64,000 bases of DNA from Phymatolithon calcareum (taxonomy: Eukaryota > Rhodophyta > Florideophyceae > Hapalidiales), in NCBI GenBank assembly GCA_977006965.1, contig OZ345355.1:1736001-1800000 (forward strand), given 5' to 3'. The first letter of the stretch is position 1. Each line of letters begins with the position of its first letter. Shown here piece after piece: positions 21,745 through 33,480 of this stretch. Position numbers and translations under genes: made by a program. The notes below the pieces were generated by a model. It had not been told where the DNA came from. It did no database searches and saw nothing but the letters and a program-made list of their open reading frames with translations.

Positions 21745-23330
21745 AATCTCGTCTCCGCATATAGGTGATGGATCCCATGTAGCTCGTCCTGGAAATTAAA
21801 AGGGTTCCGAGAAAGTGCATCAGAACGGAACTTCTCAAGGTTGGCATCCCCCGTGTTTGAAATCTCAGAATTGAGATCTTTTATTATGTCCGGTAGATGT
21901 TCGGCATCATTGTCGAGGTAACGCTTGACGGACGCAATGGAAAATAGACGAAGTTTCCCATTGATTTCAACATTTGCAGTTCTGTACCCATCGTATGCGG
22001 CAAGAGTGTATGGTCCCATCCAAGATTTTTCTTTCTCGCGATAGACTAAAACTTTCTCTCCGCGTTTCAGGTCACTTGGATTTGCATCTTTCGTCCTAAT
22101 CTTTTGTGCCACCCTCAAGAGTTGTTTCGCAATACATGATTCAATCTCCTTGCGTGCACATTCCATAGCCTTAAATCGTTCAATCTGTGAAAGGGGCATT
22201 TGGTTCATGTTGCCCAAAGGTAACTTTGGAATCATACTAAACACCAGCAAGGTTGGAACTAAACTATCTGGACCTGCACAGTTGTTTAAAATTTGCACTG
22301 CTAGTGCAAGTTTGAGGTCGTCATCCAAAGTTCGATGCTCATAACTCAGTTTTAGATACGTCTTGCGGAGGGGTGCGTGATACCTCTCTGGAAGAGAAAG
22401 AGAGTTGTGTGATTCACCAGGTGTTGCCTTCAAAATTATGCCCAGTTCGTTGCATAGTTGGATGAAATCGTGTGAGACAAAATGTGATCCTTGGTCAGTT
22501 CCAATAACGTTTGGAAAACCGGTAAACAGGCATATAAATCATTCCAAAAGGGTCTTCAATACTTCTTTGGTGCTGCCCGATTTCAAAAATCGGGCTGCAG
22601 AGAAGTGTGTACTACGATCAACAACGTGTAGTACATGCTTGCCATTGATGGTCATGAGATCCATTTGAATTTCATGGTTGAATGTAACGTCGTCTGGCAT
22701 AGATACGTGGAAATCAAATTGGTTTGGTGCGTACTTTTGTCATGACTTGCACGATTTCACAATTTCTTCAAGTATCTTCAGAGTGTTCGAATCGACCTCT
22801 AATGGTTTTGCACGCTCCAGTTTGTTTGTAATCTTCTTAGCACTGGGATATGTGAACCTTCGATGCAGTTTTTCGAGTTCCGGTTTGGAAAAGAATGTCA
22901 CGTAGAGATGCCACTCGAGATACATATGCCCTTTTTTGAACGTCAGAGGAACCCGTTGGGTTGTGTTGAAGTTGTTGATGAATTTATTCGTTACTTCGTT
23001 TACATACCAGCACTCTTTTTTCATCATATCCAGTCCGAACAGGACTGGGACATCGCTGTCAACCACGTCTGTGGGAAACTCAAGATAGTTTCCTTCCGCG
23101 TTGATGGGCATACGAATGTGGGCAACGCCTTTGCTGGCCTGATGGTCCCGACCAAAACGGAATGAACGATTGCTTCTTGTACGCTCTGGTTCTTTGTCCG
23201 CTGCTTTGCAGTAGCGCAAGTACTGCTCAAATCCAGCCACGGTTTTTGAAGCGCCATGGTCCATACAGATTCTATCGACTTTCGGGTCGTGACGGTTCTC
23301 CGGATCGGCGTAGAATATTTACTCAACACC
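21726..23330 (-). pseudogene. Copia protease, pre-integrase and integrase
   Basis: The protease motif reads ICMDHGASKTVAGF near 23264-23280, with H where T or S is usual. The pre-integrase motif is LHRRFTYPSAKKI. Integrase catalytic residues are all visible: MDLMTI, GTDQGSHFV and ERYHAPLRKTY. A basic C-terminal region with KRGEKVLVYREKEKSWMGPY follows. In-frame TGA codons at 22740-22742 (a Cys position of the CxxC) and 22539-22541 (probably Trp), and a TAA near 23320, break the frame. Confidence 0.9.
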
Positions 23331-23501
23331 ATTCGTGTTAAATCGACAGGCGTATGTTTCCGGTTCACCGCACAAAATTTAGGGGTTCGAGCTGTGAGAC
23401 ATTGACAGAGAATGTGGTTCTGAGGTATACTTCAAAGCAGAGAAGAAAACTTCTTCAATAATTTCTTGAGTCTGCTCTTGAGAGCAGCACTGCACAGTGA
23501 A

Positions 23502-23768
23502 TTAGATATTTGTCTCTGTCCATTGTTCCTCGGGAAAACCTTGTATCTTGTCCAGAATATCATCGACTGCGTCAGTATTTTCATAGGTCTGCAGCATTTT
23601 GTGTATAAAGAACGCCAGGGATACTGGGTTATTTTTGTCGCAGTCCGGTATGAAATGTTCAGGAGAACCGCATCTGCGATATAAAAGACGTATTACCTTC
23701 ACAATGGGATTCAATCGCTTCCGAAAATCGACTTTCCGTGGAATAGCCGATGTACTTTGGGTAGACAC
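23502..23768 (-). pseudogene. Copia gag zinc knuckle
   Basis: RRCGSPEHFIPDCDK is a CCHC-like nucleocapsid finger (C.CG....H....C). The flanks are hydrophilic and it lies between gag and protease, as expected. Confidence 0.7.
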
Positions 23769-24232
23769 GTGCGGTAGAATGCGTGGCAGTGCTCATAACT
23801 TCCTCTTCGTCTCGTTTCCGGCGTTTCTGGTTGGATTTGCATACCTTCGCGATGCCATGCCTTCGCGCGTACTTGATGTTTCCAGCCCAGAGGAACTTTC
23901 ATTTGTGTACAAAGAGTCATATGTTGTTGGACGATTTAGAATATTACGCCTGGGCAATGCGCCGTCTGGCGTCGATTGTTTCCTGTTAGCTTTGTTATAT
24001 TGCTTTTCACGTTCACAGATGGAAATGGCGCGTGTACATTATTCTTGAGCTCCCAGTGGTGTTCTGTTGTGTGTCATGGCCAGGAATTTGTAGAATGGTT
24101 CGTCTCGCACAGCTTTCAGAATCGTGTCTCGAAGCAGTGCATCTTGTTGGTACACCTGAGCAAGTTGTATTTGCAGAGACGTCGCAGTCTGCACAAATTC
24201 GTTTAGAGCATCGTCTGGTGTTACTCTCTCAG

Positions 24233-25401
24233 TTAAGAATTTTTAAACTTCAGGTTGTTCCACTCGTCGACGAGCCGGTCACGTCGCTCGTCTAACATAA
24301 ATCTGCCATAAAGTAAAGCAAACGCATCCGAAAGTGTTTGTGCATTCCCACTCACATTGATATAGTAAAAACTGTTTGCAGGGCTGTCAGGTGCAAAAAG
24401 CACATCCAAATTGTTTAGAGCAACCGTTTCCGATATTTCCAGTATTCGGCAATTTAGGACAAATTTCCCATGAAAGCTCACCAGGTTTTCTCTCGCCTTA
24501 TCCTTTCCTGTGAACTGCTGTGAAGGATGACCATAGAACTTGAGTAAAGACGACACTTGAGACCGGGCAGTTGGTGATCTCCGTGTTTCTGACAATGTTG
24601 GTATTCTCTGCAGAGATGATGAGAAATATCGAGATGCTATCGAAGGGGGAGGTTGATTGTTCGCCACAGGATGTGCCGTCTGAGGAGGTGCAACATTAGA
24701 GTCTGTTGGATCGTGTTAGCTTCTTTTAAGCGTGTTTGCACATTGTGTCCCACAAAAGGCGCCACAGATTCCGACACATCAGGCATAGTTCGGTACATAG
24801 GAACCATGCTTCGACGCTCTTGCTGAGCTGCAACGTAGTTTCTGCAACTTCTCTCGACAGCAGCCGTTGTACAGCCTCTTTGAATTCTTGCATGAAAATT
24901 AGATCCAATATCAGGACCTGCGGCAACTTGAGGTTGACGAGTTTGCATGACAACACTTCTTTCAGGAGAGTGATCTCCTGGAGTGGCAATATTTTATTGT
25001 GTGGTCTCCTCAGCTTGAGGACTGTGAGGGGAGCTGAATTTATCTCCATTCCAGGTTGCAAACGTAGCAGGAAACAAAAACTTGATCAAATACTGATTAA
25101 TTCTCTTTTCCTCCTCGATCTGGTCCATTGGAGGAAGATCAGCACCATTTGTCTCAAGAAGCTCTATGAGGGCGAAGGTGTATATAGTTGAACAATTCGA
25201 CAGCATCTCGGTAGTTAGAGTTACACGTGCGTGCTTAACGACAATGCCGCCTTGGCGGTTTTTCAAAAAGCGTTGCATAATATCCCGAACTTGAACGTCA
25301 AAATCGTTTGCACTAGTGTCCTTGTTCATCCACAGCGGTATACTGTATACAGAAGTCGACGGGTCTCCATCGGGATGATGAATGTCATTTCCATCTTGCA
25401 T
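24233..25401 (-). pseudogene. Copia gag region
   Basis: Three overlapping minus-strand segments (25401-24994, 25061-24637, 24667-24233) have gag-like composition. The last has a capsid-like run (TLSDAFALLYGRFMLDERRD, RLVDEWNNLKF). The assignment rests mainly on position between the 5' LTR and the zinc knuckle. The reading frame is broken. Confidence 0.65.
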
Positions 25402-25512
25402 CTTGTTCTTTTCATTAGCTGCAGAAATACCAGTTGAAGAATTCTTTCTTCTCTTCTCGTTTTTCTCGCTACTTTTGCGATATGCGTGTCCACGTCTTCA
25501 CTAATTTATAAA

Positions 25513-25846
25513 TGTCGTCTTGGCGGGGACCATAAGTTCTCGGACAAAGGGAAAGATGCCCAAGATATGTCTTGCTTGCCACTACTGAGCGTGTCTTCAT
25601 TCCTTCTTGTTGTGCTTGCCTCGCCCTCCCGATACTCGGTGCAGAGATCGGCTTTTATAGCCAACTTGCTGAAGTATTCTACCACGTAATCGTAGGAACC
25701 TAGTTTGGAATATCGTTCTAGTAGATCCGGGTCTGCGACCATGCAATAATGTTGGTAACCAAAATGTTGTGTAGGCACCCAAGATAGCGCAAAACTCTGG
25801 ATTCCTTTCATGTCATTCATTCGTGGACTGAATGAACTATTCCACA
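25513..25846 (-). repeat. Copia 5' LTR (334 bp)
   Basis: TG...CA ends, and the partner of the LTR at 19886-20148. On the minus strand it carries TATAAAAG at 25652-25659, a likely promoter lying in the segment the other LTR has lost. Confidence 0.9.
25652..25659 (-). promoter_or_regulatory. TATA box in the copia 5' LTR
   Basis: CTTTTATA on the plus strand reads TATAAAAG on the minus strand, toward the element body. Confidence 0.6.
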
Positions 25847-26329
25847 TTTCCCGCAGCCTCCAGGAATGTTGATCGAAGTGCTTCATCAGATCGTTTCGGC
25901 ATTATATAGATCAAAAGGTTATCTGCGTTCCATTATACGATTTCATTACTTGGAACTAGGAGCTCTTCGTCGTTTCTTCTTTCGCCTTCGTCCTTCTCAG
26001 TATCTTTAAAGGTAATATTTACCGTCGTTGAATAGCAGCTTGGATTCAATGGCCTATTGAATAGCCTGAAAAGTGTTTGTTCAAATTCTTTGACGGCGTT
26101 CTATACAGTTTGTGTTTCCTGAATAGCAAAGTCTGTTCTCTTGGAATTGTATTTCGAGCAATCTTTCCAGTGCGATTGGCGGAGCAATTCAATACATTGT
26201 ATTAAGCGTAACAGACCGATGCCAAGCTTCGTCAGCTCCACTGCTCAAAAAGATGGCAGTAATTCCGAGTTGCTGCAATCTGCGCCAAATTTGAACCGGC
26301 GAGAAGCGCTGAATTCTGATAGATATGCA

Positions 26330-27140
26330 CAGGGGTAGTGCCAATTCCATTGCTCGACATTGTTGTTTGTCCCGCAATTAAACAATTCAATTGCTCACTA
26401 CGGTGAGCCAGCAATTCGGATTGCAATTTGAATACTTCCCGCAATAGTCAAGTTAATTGTTTATTCATGCCTCTTCTCCTAGGTGTACGAAACTTTCGTC
26501 TTCTGCGATAGCCTGTTCAACACGCTGGTTGACAACGCTTGGCATAGCTTCCTTCACAGTTTGATCATCCCAGTAAGAGCGGTTGACTTTGAGGAGAAGC
26601 ATCGCCTCGAACACAATAGGAGACGTACGTTTCCTGTGATCAAGCAAAATATACTTAGCCATCGACCAAAGACGCTCCACCTCGGCAACCGACCCTAGTA
26701 TGAAATCGGTGTTCATGTAACTCCGTGCACCGGGTAATCTGACATTCGTCACATGGATGGTTGAATTCAGGAACGTTGTAACTGTATACAGTACGTAGAA
26801 TTTTACGTACCTAACACTAGGGGAGCACGGCAACATATTGGCCCGATAGTTATTTAGTTGATTTGGGCCAAAATGGTGCAGTGCTCCCCCGGTGAACGCT
26901 TATACTGGCCCGAATTATATAATAAAATTAGATGCTACCGACAACCAATTACCACGTACTACGCATGATACATTTGAAGTGATCTTTATTTCTGACAACT
27001 CTGCTCTTGCTGAACTATACACTTTCGTACAACCTACCTACCAGCAATTCGAATTGCAATTCTTCATCAGAACCCAATTTGGGTCGAATTGCTACGAATT
27101 GCAATTAATTGCAATAGCAATGGATTGCGCACAACCCCTG
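26330..27140 (-). mobile_element. hAT element 1, internally deleted
   Basis: Ends CAGGGGTAGTGCCAATTCC and (reversed) CAGGGGTTGTGCGCAATCC are hAT-type terminal inverted repeats. Flanking 8-mers GATATGCA (26322-26329) and GCTATGCA (27141-27148) differ at one base and are the 8-bp target duplication. The minus-strand frame 26836-26465 encodes the C-terminal dimerisation domain of a hAT transposase (AEVERLWSMAKYILLDHRKR, then IVFEAMLLLKVNRSYWD). The BED finger and catalytic core are missing. Multiple ATTGCAATT motifs near the ends resemble subterminal transposase-binding sites. Confidence 0.92.
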
Positions 27141-27403
27141 GCTATGCATATAGGTAGAAATCTTTCAACTTTCTATACGCATGTATATATATAATTGAAT
27201 AGAGAATTTATTTAACGCCCTCAGCAGCACTCATGAGACTGTACAGGAGGTGCGTTTACAATACTTACGTCTGTTCCTTCTGGAGTCCCGTTGCCCTAGC
27301 TGCAAAAAACCCGCAATATGTATGGACCCATATTTTCAGTGCCACTATTTCTCGCGTATGTCAGTAGAATACCAGGGGAGAAGAAAAAGATCTAGAACAC
27401 GTA

Positions 27404-27930
27404 TCAAAGTATATTGGGTATCTCGGGGAAGAGGAGCACCTTAAAGAAGCTCTGAAACAAGCGGAAGAAGGCATGGTGTCAAAAAAGCGACGCATACAAG
27501 CAACAGTCAAAGTCTGGTCGTTCGAAGAAGAAGGTCGGGCAGTTAAAATCCCGATCGGCGTACCGAACGACCTACCAGGATTGCTATATATAAGGGACAG
27601 AACTGCGAGGTTGAGATGCCTGAGAGTCATTTTCAACAGAGTTCCTTTGTAGAGAAAATCCATTCTGGCGAAATACTTTGGGACTGGTGCTGTGGTGGAG
27701 CTTATCGTGTTGTAACGAACACTACGGTCTATGAAGATGAACCAAGAAACGGAATATGAATGCAAAAGACTTACTCGGGCCCTCACAGGGAGAGAAATTC
27801 GAATTAAGGAGATATTAGAAGGAGAGTAGAGAGACGAGTATCGAAAACAGCGAGAAGCTGCCCTGTTACTAAATTTGAGCCTTTGGGAGCTTTTAAAATA
27901 AATCAACCTATATCCCCACGTTTTGCAAGC
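27404..27930 (+). repeat. Repeat family B copy, longest coding relic
   Basis: A single plus-strand frame of about 170 codons has three internal stops. In order it reads YIGYLGEEEHLKEALKQAEE, VKIPIGVPNDLPGLLYIRDR, TARLRCLRVIFNRVPL, KYFGTGAVVELIVL, ECKRLTRALTGREIRIKEIL, and AALLLNLSLWELLK with TAA in AATAAA. Other copies match this co-linearly, with differences that mostly keep the protein. The region lies between the two hAT elements. The protein family is not recognised. Confidence 0.7.
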
Positions 27931-28351
27931 TCCATGTGTGGTTCACAAAATTCTCAGAATCTATCTGATGCGCGTTGGGTCGTATGATAATATTTAGATT
28001 TGTATCGGTCTAAACACGACAAAGTCGAACTGGCCCTTCACGTGGATAAACCCCGCCAAAAAGAATGTTTCAAACTTTTGCAGCAGTGTTCTATGGTAAA
28101 TGGCAAAGCTTTAGCAAAACTACAGGCACGATTATTGGGTGTGAACGGTTAATTACCTCTAATATGGAGCAGAACATTCCCGAAGAGAACTAGAGCTGCA
28201 GTTAGCTTAAGTTGCTATAAGATGGTGAACAGTATATTGATCAGTTTAAGGTTTCAATCACTTCCATTGCCAATTCAGTTGTCTCTTTTATCGCTTGTCC
28301 ACGATTGTCCTCAACGCCCGACCTGTTTTGATGTAAAAATCTGGTCACATG

Positions 28352-29315
28352 CAGGGGTCGTGCGCAATCCACTGCTATTGCAATTAATTGCAATTCATAG
28401 CAATTCGACCCAAATTGGGTTCTGATGAAGAATTGCAATTCGAATTGCTGGTCGGTAGGTTGTACGAAAGTGTGTAGTTCAGCAAGAGCAGAGTTGAAGG
28501 AAATAACGATCACTTCAAATGTATCATGCGTAGTACGTGATAATTGGTTGTCGGTAGCATCTAATTTTATTATATAACGCGGGCCAGTATAAGCGTTCAC
28601 CGGGGGAGCACTGCACCATTTTGGCCCAAATTAACTAAATAACTATCGGGCCAAAATGTTGCCGTGCTCCCCTAGTGTTAGGTACGTAAAATTCTACGTA
28701 CTGTATACAGTTACAACATTCCTGAATTCAACCATCCATGTGCTCGTTCTATTGTAATGGTCTGCGTAGACCACTACAACAGAACGATCACATGGATGGT
28801 TGAATTCATTCATCCGTTCAAGTATAACGGTATGGGTGTCTAGAGTGCCGTTTCCGAAAAGACAGATAGAAGAGTCAATATAAAAAGTGAAGTCGTACAT
28901 TTATCCAAAGCACACTACCAGACCCAGTCGACAACACCTAAACAATTTTCGCTCTTCCAATCATGGTACTACCTATTCCGAAACCGAAGCCGAAACAAGT
29001 TGTGCAGCAGCTAATGCAACTCCTTCGCGAACAGCCTCGAGATATCCATTCACGTCAATCAACCGCTCTTATTGGGATGATCAAACTGTGAAGAAAGCTA
29101 TGTCAAGCGTTGTCAACCAGCGTGTTGAACAGGCTATCGCAGAAGACGAAAGTTTCGTACACCTAGGAGAAGAGGCATGAATAAACAATTAACTTGACTA
29201 TTGCGGGAAGTATTCAAATTGCAATCCGAATTGCTGACTAACCGTAGTGAGCAATTGAATTGTTTAATTGCGCGACAAACAGCAATGTCGAGCAATGGAA
29301 TTGGCACTACCCCTG
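28352..29315 (+). mobile_element. hAT element 2, internally deleted, inverted relative to element 1
   Basis: Ends CAGGGGTCGTGCGCAATCC and (reversed) CAGGGGTAGTGCCAATTCC. A perfect 8-bp target duplication GTCACATG lies at 28344-28351 and 29316-29323. The plus-strand frame keeps only the end of the dimerisation domain (NRSYWDDQTVKKAMSSVVNQ, then EQAIAEDESFVHLGEEA), nearly identical to element 1. The middle differs and contains a strong hairpin (28724-28807). Confidence 0.93.
28724..28807. repeat. 40-bp-arm hairpin inside hAT element 2
   Basis: GAATTCAACCATCCATGTG...TGGTCT, GCGT loop, AGACCA...CACATGGATGGTTGAATTC. The arms differ at about three positions. Element 1 carries only one arm (around 26750). 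Confidence 0.75.
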
Positions 29316-29323
29316 GTCACATG

Positions 29324-30230
29324 ACGACTACTGATACATCGGCGACCAACCATCGTCAAACCCGTGCCATAATCAAGTAGATTGTTGTCGTCTCTGACAT
29401 TATGGCCGAGGATTAAGATGATTCTGTCGAAAAGTATGGACAAGAAAATATATCCACTTGATCGGCATTGATATTTAAAAAAATCCGAAACTATTGCCGA
29501 AGAGCATAAGTGTGTCTTATTGAGTTGCTTTTGGTGACACAGAAAGGCCATTTATAGGATTACTGACACTGAACCATCGTTTCTCGGAAGTACTGTTTTT
29601 CATATTAGTGAAACTGACGTGCTGTTTTTCAAATTAGTGACAGGGAAAATATTTAGCAATATTTATATCTCACCGTGTCCATGACATTCGATTCTACTTT
29701 CCTCTTTTTAAAAATAATCCGGTCTTTTCGCCTCCTTCGCGAGCTAGTTACAAAGATTTTTGAAGGAAAATGATCTCGGTTTCACAGTACATATTTATGG
29801 CCTAATCAAATCACAGTGCTAGTATCATCGTAGACTTAAAATACCTAGCACTTTGAAGCCGCAAAGTTATATTTGTCCACTGGCTCTTTTTTCTGCCTAC
29901 TGCTGAAATGGCTTTTTCATCAAGCAGTAATCTCTTGATAAAGAGCTGACGGAGAAGGCGATCGGCACAACATTGTTTGTCAGTGCATCGCTGCTCTATG
30001 ATCAAGACGGTTACCCACTTGGTGCCGAGGAGAAAAGGATCATTTTACCATGCGCTGTGTTGGTCAGGAATCTAGTGACGGATCACGCATTGTAAGATGG
30101 AGAAGAATTATCCACCCAATAGACAAAAGGCTTTCGCGAGGCTCTTTTTCGTAAAATTTTCAATGCTCTTTTTTTGTAGCCTTGTGCGCTCCTTCCTAGC
30201 GCGTACCTAGGTCATGGATGGAAATCATAT
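29324..30230. other. No gene recognised
   Basis: AT-rich with short frames only. Confidence 0.35.
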
Positions 30231-30449
30231 TTTATTGGCAAGGACGGGAGACATGCACTTCTCCCGTCATTGAATAAAAAAGATTGCGGCACCCGAAGAT
30301 CATTCTTTTGGATTCTTCGCGAGTGAATATAACGTTAACTATTGACACAAAGGCTGTAGAAGATTCAGAATCTATTTGGAAACTACCGCTACCGTTGCGA
30401 TCTTTGTTCAAACTAAAGCCGATTATAACGTACTCCAAAAGCGGGGATA

Positions 30450-30740
30450 TGTGTTGATTTATTTTAAAAGCTCCCAATGCCTCTCTTCAAGAGTAACAGG
30501 GCCGCTTTTGCACGATTTTCTAAGCTACCGTATTTGACTATTCAGTATATTTGATTCGTATTTCTCTCCCAACAAGTGCTCTAATGAGTCGCTTTCATTC
30601 ATATTCAATTTCAGAACTAATCTTGGATGAAAATAGAATGCGTTGGAACGCGACCAGCTCAATCACGTCTGTGACACCAAAGTATGCACCTAGTACTACT
30701 CCAAAAGAGGGCCGTGAACCACATCCACGGCAAATCTGAC
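30450..30740 (-). repeat. Repeat family B copy
   Basis: The minus-strand 3' end reads AAAGCGGCCCTGTTACTCTT, then GGGAGCTTTTAAAATAAATC, then ACACATATCCCCGCTTTTGG. It matches the copy at 27850-27930 through and beyond the poly(A) signal. The coding body is decayed. Confidence 0.6.
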
Positions 30741-30869
30741 ACTTGCGGTACGAGTTAGAAAAAAGAGAAGAGAATATAAGGGAGATTCACAGGATGAGTT
30801 CTTTGCACGCGCTTTGAGTACAATAGAGTTGAGTGTGCTGCAAAGCTCGTTCATGTTTTTACTCTCTTT

Positions 30870-31490
30870 CTTTCTTTTATTGCAGAAAATCGCTAACTTA
30901 GGTTAACGACTGGGGATGTTTTCAAACAGCCCATCATTGTTCACAAATTTCATTAAGTCGAGCCGTTTCTCGTTTCAAATTTCATCTACCGTTTTAGTGC
31001 CAAATCTACGAAGAGTCTGGCGTCTTGATTCAGTCCGTCCACTACAGCGTAGGAGTATATGCTCAACGTTCTCCTTGGTTCCCACTTACCAGGCCTTTCA
31101 TATAGGGTCGTAATCAACGGAACCATCTTGAAAACCTGCCTCCAATGAGCAGCAATCTGCATCAAGCTGAGTAAGGGTGGTTTCAGAGCGCATGTGGCTA
31201 TATATTGAGTTTTGGGGGTAGGAACTGCATTCTCCTTAGCTTTGTCGAATAGTGCGGTTTGATGATGGACCGCGCAGCTCGTAGGGTTAATAGTATATTT
31301 TGTTGTGCCACCAGACTTGACTCTATATTTCCTCGTCGAGCAAGGTCGGCCGCTTTTTCGTTCCCAGGGAGACCACAGTGGCCTGGGATCCAAATTGCTA
31401 CCATGGTGATCATGTCATGCATCAGCTTTTCCATTGCATCCCACAGCTTTCTTGTCATCTCCACTCTCAGATTTGACCCGCTTTTCTAAA
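30870..31490 (-). mobile_element. LINE 3' end: RNase H domain and zinc knuckle
   Basis: The minus strand reads MVAIWIPGHCGLPGNEKADL (allowing one extra residue), the RNase H motif of I/Jockey-like LINEs. After a frame change, ENVEHILLRCSGRTESRR is the C-terminal zinc-binding end. The 3' tail is TGCAATAAAAGAAAGAAAG. It is a truncated, frameshifted copy. The fragment at 40250-40760 is a relative on the other strand. Confidence 0.8.
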
Positions 31491-31499
31491 CTGATTATT

Positions 31500-33480
31500 G
31501 AGACTTGTTGACGAAAGCGATAGTTACCTCTTGCATATACTTCTCATGGGCAGCTCCAGACGGCGGCCGAATATCGCGAAGTCTACAGGATTGCGTCATT
31601 TGAGGACTATAGTCTCCTCTTTCGTAAACCAGAGATAATCAAGGTTACGAAATTCTTGGCGACACTCCCAGGAATCCCCGGTTATACACTAGCGAATGCT
31701 GACGTAAGGGAGTACTCTGGAAAATTAATAGAATTGAACGTCATGTCGTCAAGGAAGGAATAATGTCGATTACCTTTCATAGTGTATCAGAAGATCCTTT
31801 AGCACTTATAATCGTCCAAGGGAAATGTGCTCTACAGCAGTACCTAGAAGAGACGAACATGATCTTCAAGAAATAGCTCCCAGTAGCTATAGTGCAAGAT
31901 GTTCCAACGTTTCTTCATTGCCCTAGATGTTCTTAGGGGTATGTCCCTCGATTGACGTAGACGTGCAAGTATTAAATATGTCGAACCATTCAAAACTTAA
32001 GGTCGATGTGATTTCCTACAACAAGGTTTTGCATGCAAACATTGTTCACTGCTGAGCCCATCGACGAGAAGAATTTGTTCTCTACATTCCACTTAGAGCA
32101 ACAGAATAGTGAGATTGCATCGCCAAGAGCACCCAGGAAATGCAGACATAGTTTGTACATACACAAATATCAGATTGCGACACACCGCATCCCCAACGGG
32201 AATTAAAACATTTTTATTGGAAAAACTCGTCACATTGAAGGCATTGCTTAGAGTGCATTCTTGCTGCGCACTCTTCCCATATACACCTAGTCCATGTGCA
32301 TTTCTACTGAAACAGCGTCTTAGACTTCCGTGAAGAAGCATTTTATATGAAGTCGTCAAATTCTATATTTCATAGAAGATATATCAATTCTGAGGTGATC
32401 TATTTAATGAGTTCCGAGTCAGAGCACTTCCGGAAATCCTACTCGCACAGCATAGAATGTCTGTCTTATGCCTCATTAGAAGTGCTCCCGTCCCATGAAT
32501 CCTGTGCACGGACTACGAGCTACAACATCGTCACAGTTTTAACTTCTGGCAACTTTACCACGTCTCTTTTCCCCGTAGTGTGTGAGGAACCTTGACCACT
32601 CCGTGTGTACCATAGTTCCGTCACATCGTAATACTTCTATCCTTCGCTCTCCGAACATTTTCCATCCGTCTATATCGCGCACAAAAGTTGATAGTGCCTC
32701 GGGAATAGTAACACTCAACCGTTTTGCCGCGCCTCTTGTCCACGTAACGATTCTGGAGCTCCAACCACCCCACGCGCTTCTCTACACCGCAATCTTCCAT
32801 CCTTCCCTTTCCATAGTTGTTCCATTCGTCCGAAACATGCACACGGCACGCTAGAGGCAGGGCAAAATGGAATTAGCATTGTAATTCATGTGAAGAAATT
32901 ACCCGCAATGCCACAGTGTATCCAAACGAGTGCTTTCGTAGCAGGGCAAAATGCAAATGCTGGAAATGTGAACGAGCCATCATATATTGCAAAAAATTGA
33001 ACAATTTTTTTTCTCCCAGTAGACGTCGCGTGGCCTATCACAAGCATTTCGGCTTTCCCCTGCACGTTATTTTCACCAACTCTGCAACTGTATTGGACTG
33101 CTATGTGTACGGATGACAAACATCATGATCCTCGTCGCTGGCTGCTCGATAGTTATGATTGGAGGGCGGGTTGCAGTGCCTTTGTAGAAAAGAACATTAG
33201 TCTTGCTGTTCAAGCCGTCATCGGAGATGATGAATGCGGAATTCTCCGCAAATGCGCCCACAAATGACTACGTTTTGATGTCTACAATAAATTGGCGCAA
33301 TGCAAAGCAACAATAATTCGGGATTGAGGATCTCAGAATTGGAATATGTAATTTCAGTGAAAACGCTAAACAAGCAGGAGTTGAATAGAGAATCTTTAGA
33401 GGTTGAGAACCGCAACTGCTTAAGCCCCATCCTGAAAAGCCATCTCTTAGCTATCCCATTGTTCTCTCGTAATTAAGAAC
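31500..33480. other. No gene recognised
   Basis: Only short frames on both strands, and no TIR, LTR or domain noticed. Confidence 0.35.

Larger units (their letters stand above)
19886..25846 (-). mobile_element. Ty1/copia LTR retrotransposon, structurally complete, coding capacity decayed
   Basis: Two similar LTRs flank minus-strand gag, zinc knuckle, protease, integrase, reverse transcriptase and RNase H, the Ty1/copia gene order. A 5-bp target duplication TTTCC is present at 19881-19885 and 25847-25851. The 5.96-kb insert is therefore defined to the base. Many stops and frameshifts show it is inactive. The integrase and RT are of the type I associate with copia elements in fungal genomes. 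That is recollection, not a search result. Confidence 0.95.

Noticed and set aside
22539-22742. TGA read as Trp (alternative genetic code)
   Set aside because: One of the two TGA positions matches Cys, not Trp. A TAA also interrupts the same element, and the secreted-protein genes at 59125 and 60652 end in TGA. Ordinary decay explains it.
27361-27906. 181-codon minus-strand open frame
   Set aside because: Antisense of the family B coding strand. The plus-strand frame is the one conserved in other copies.
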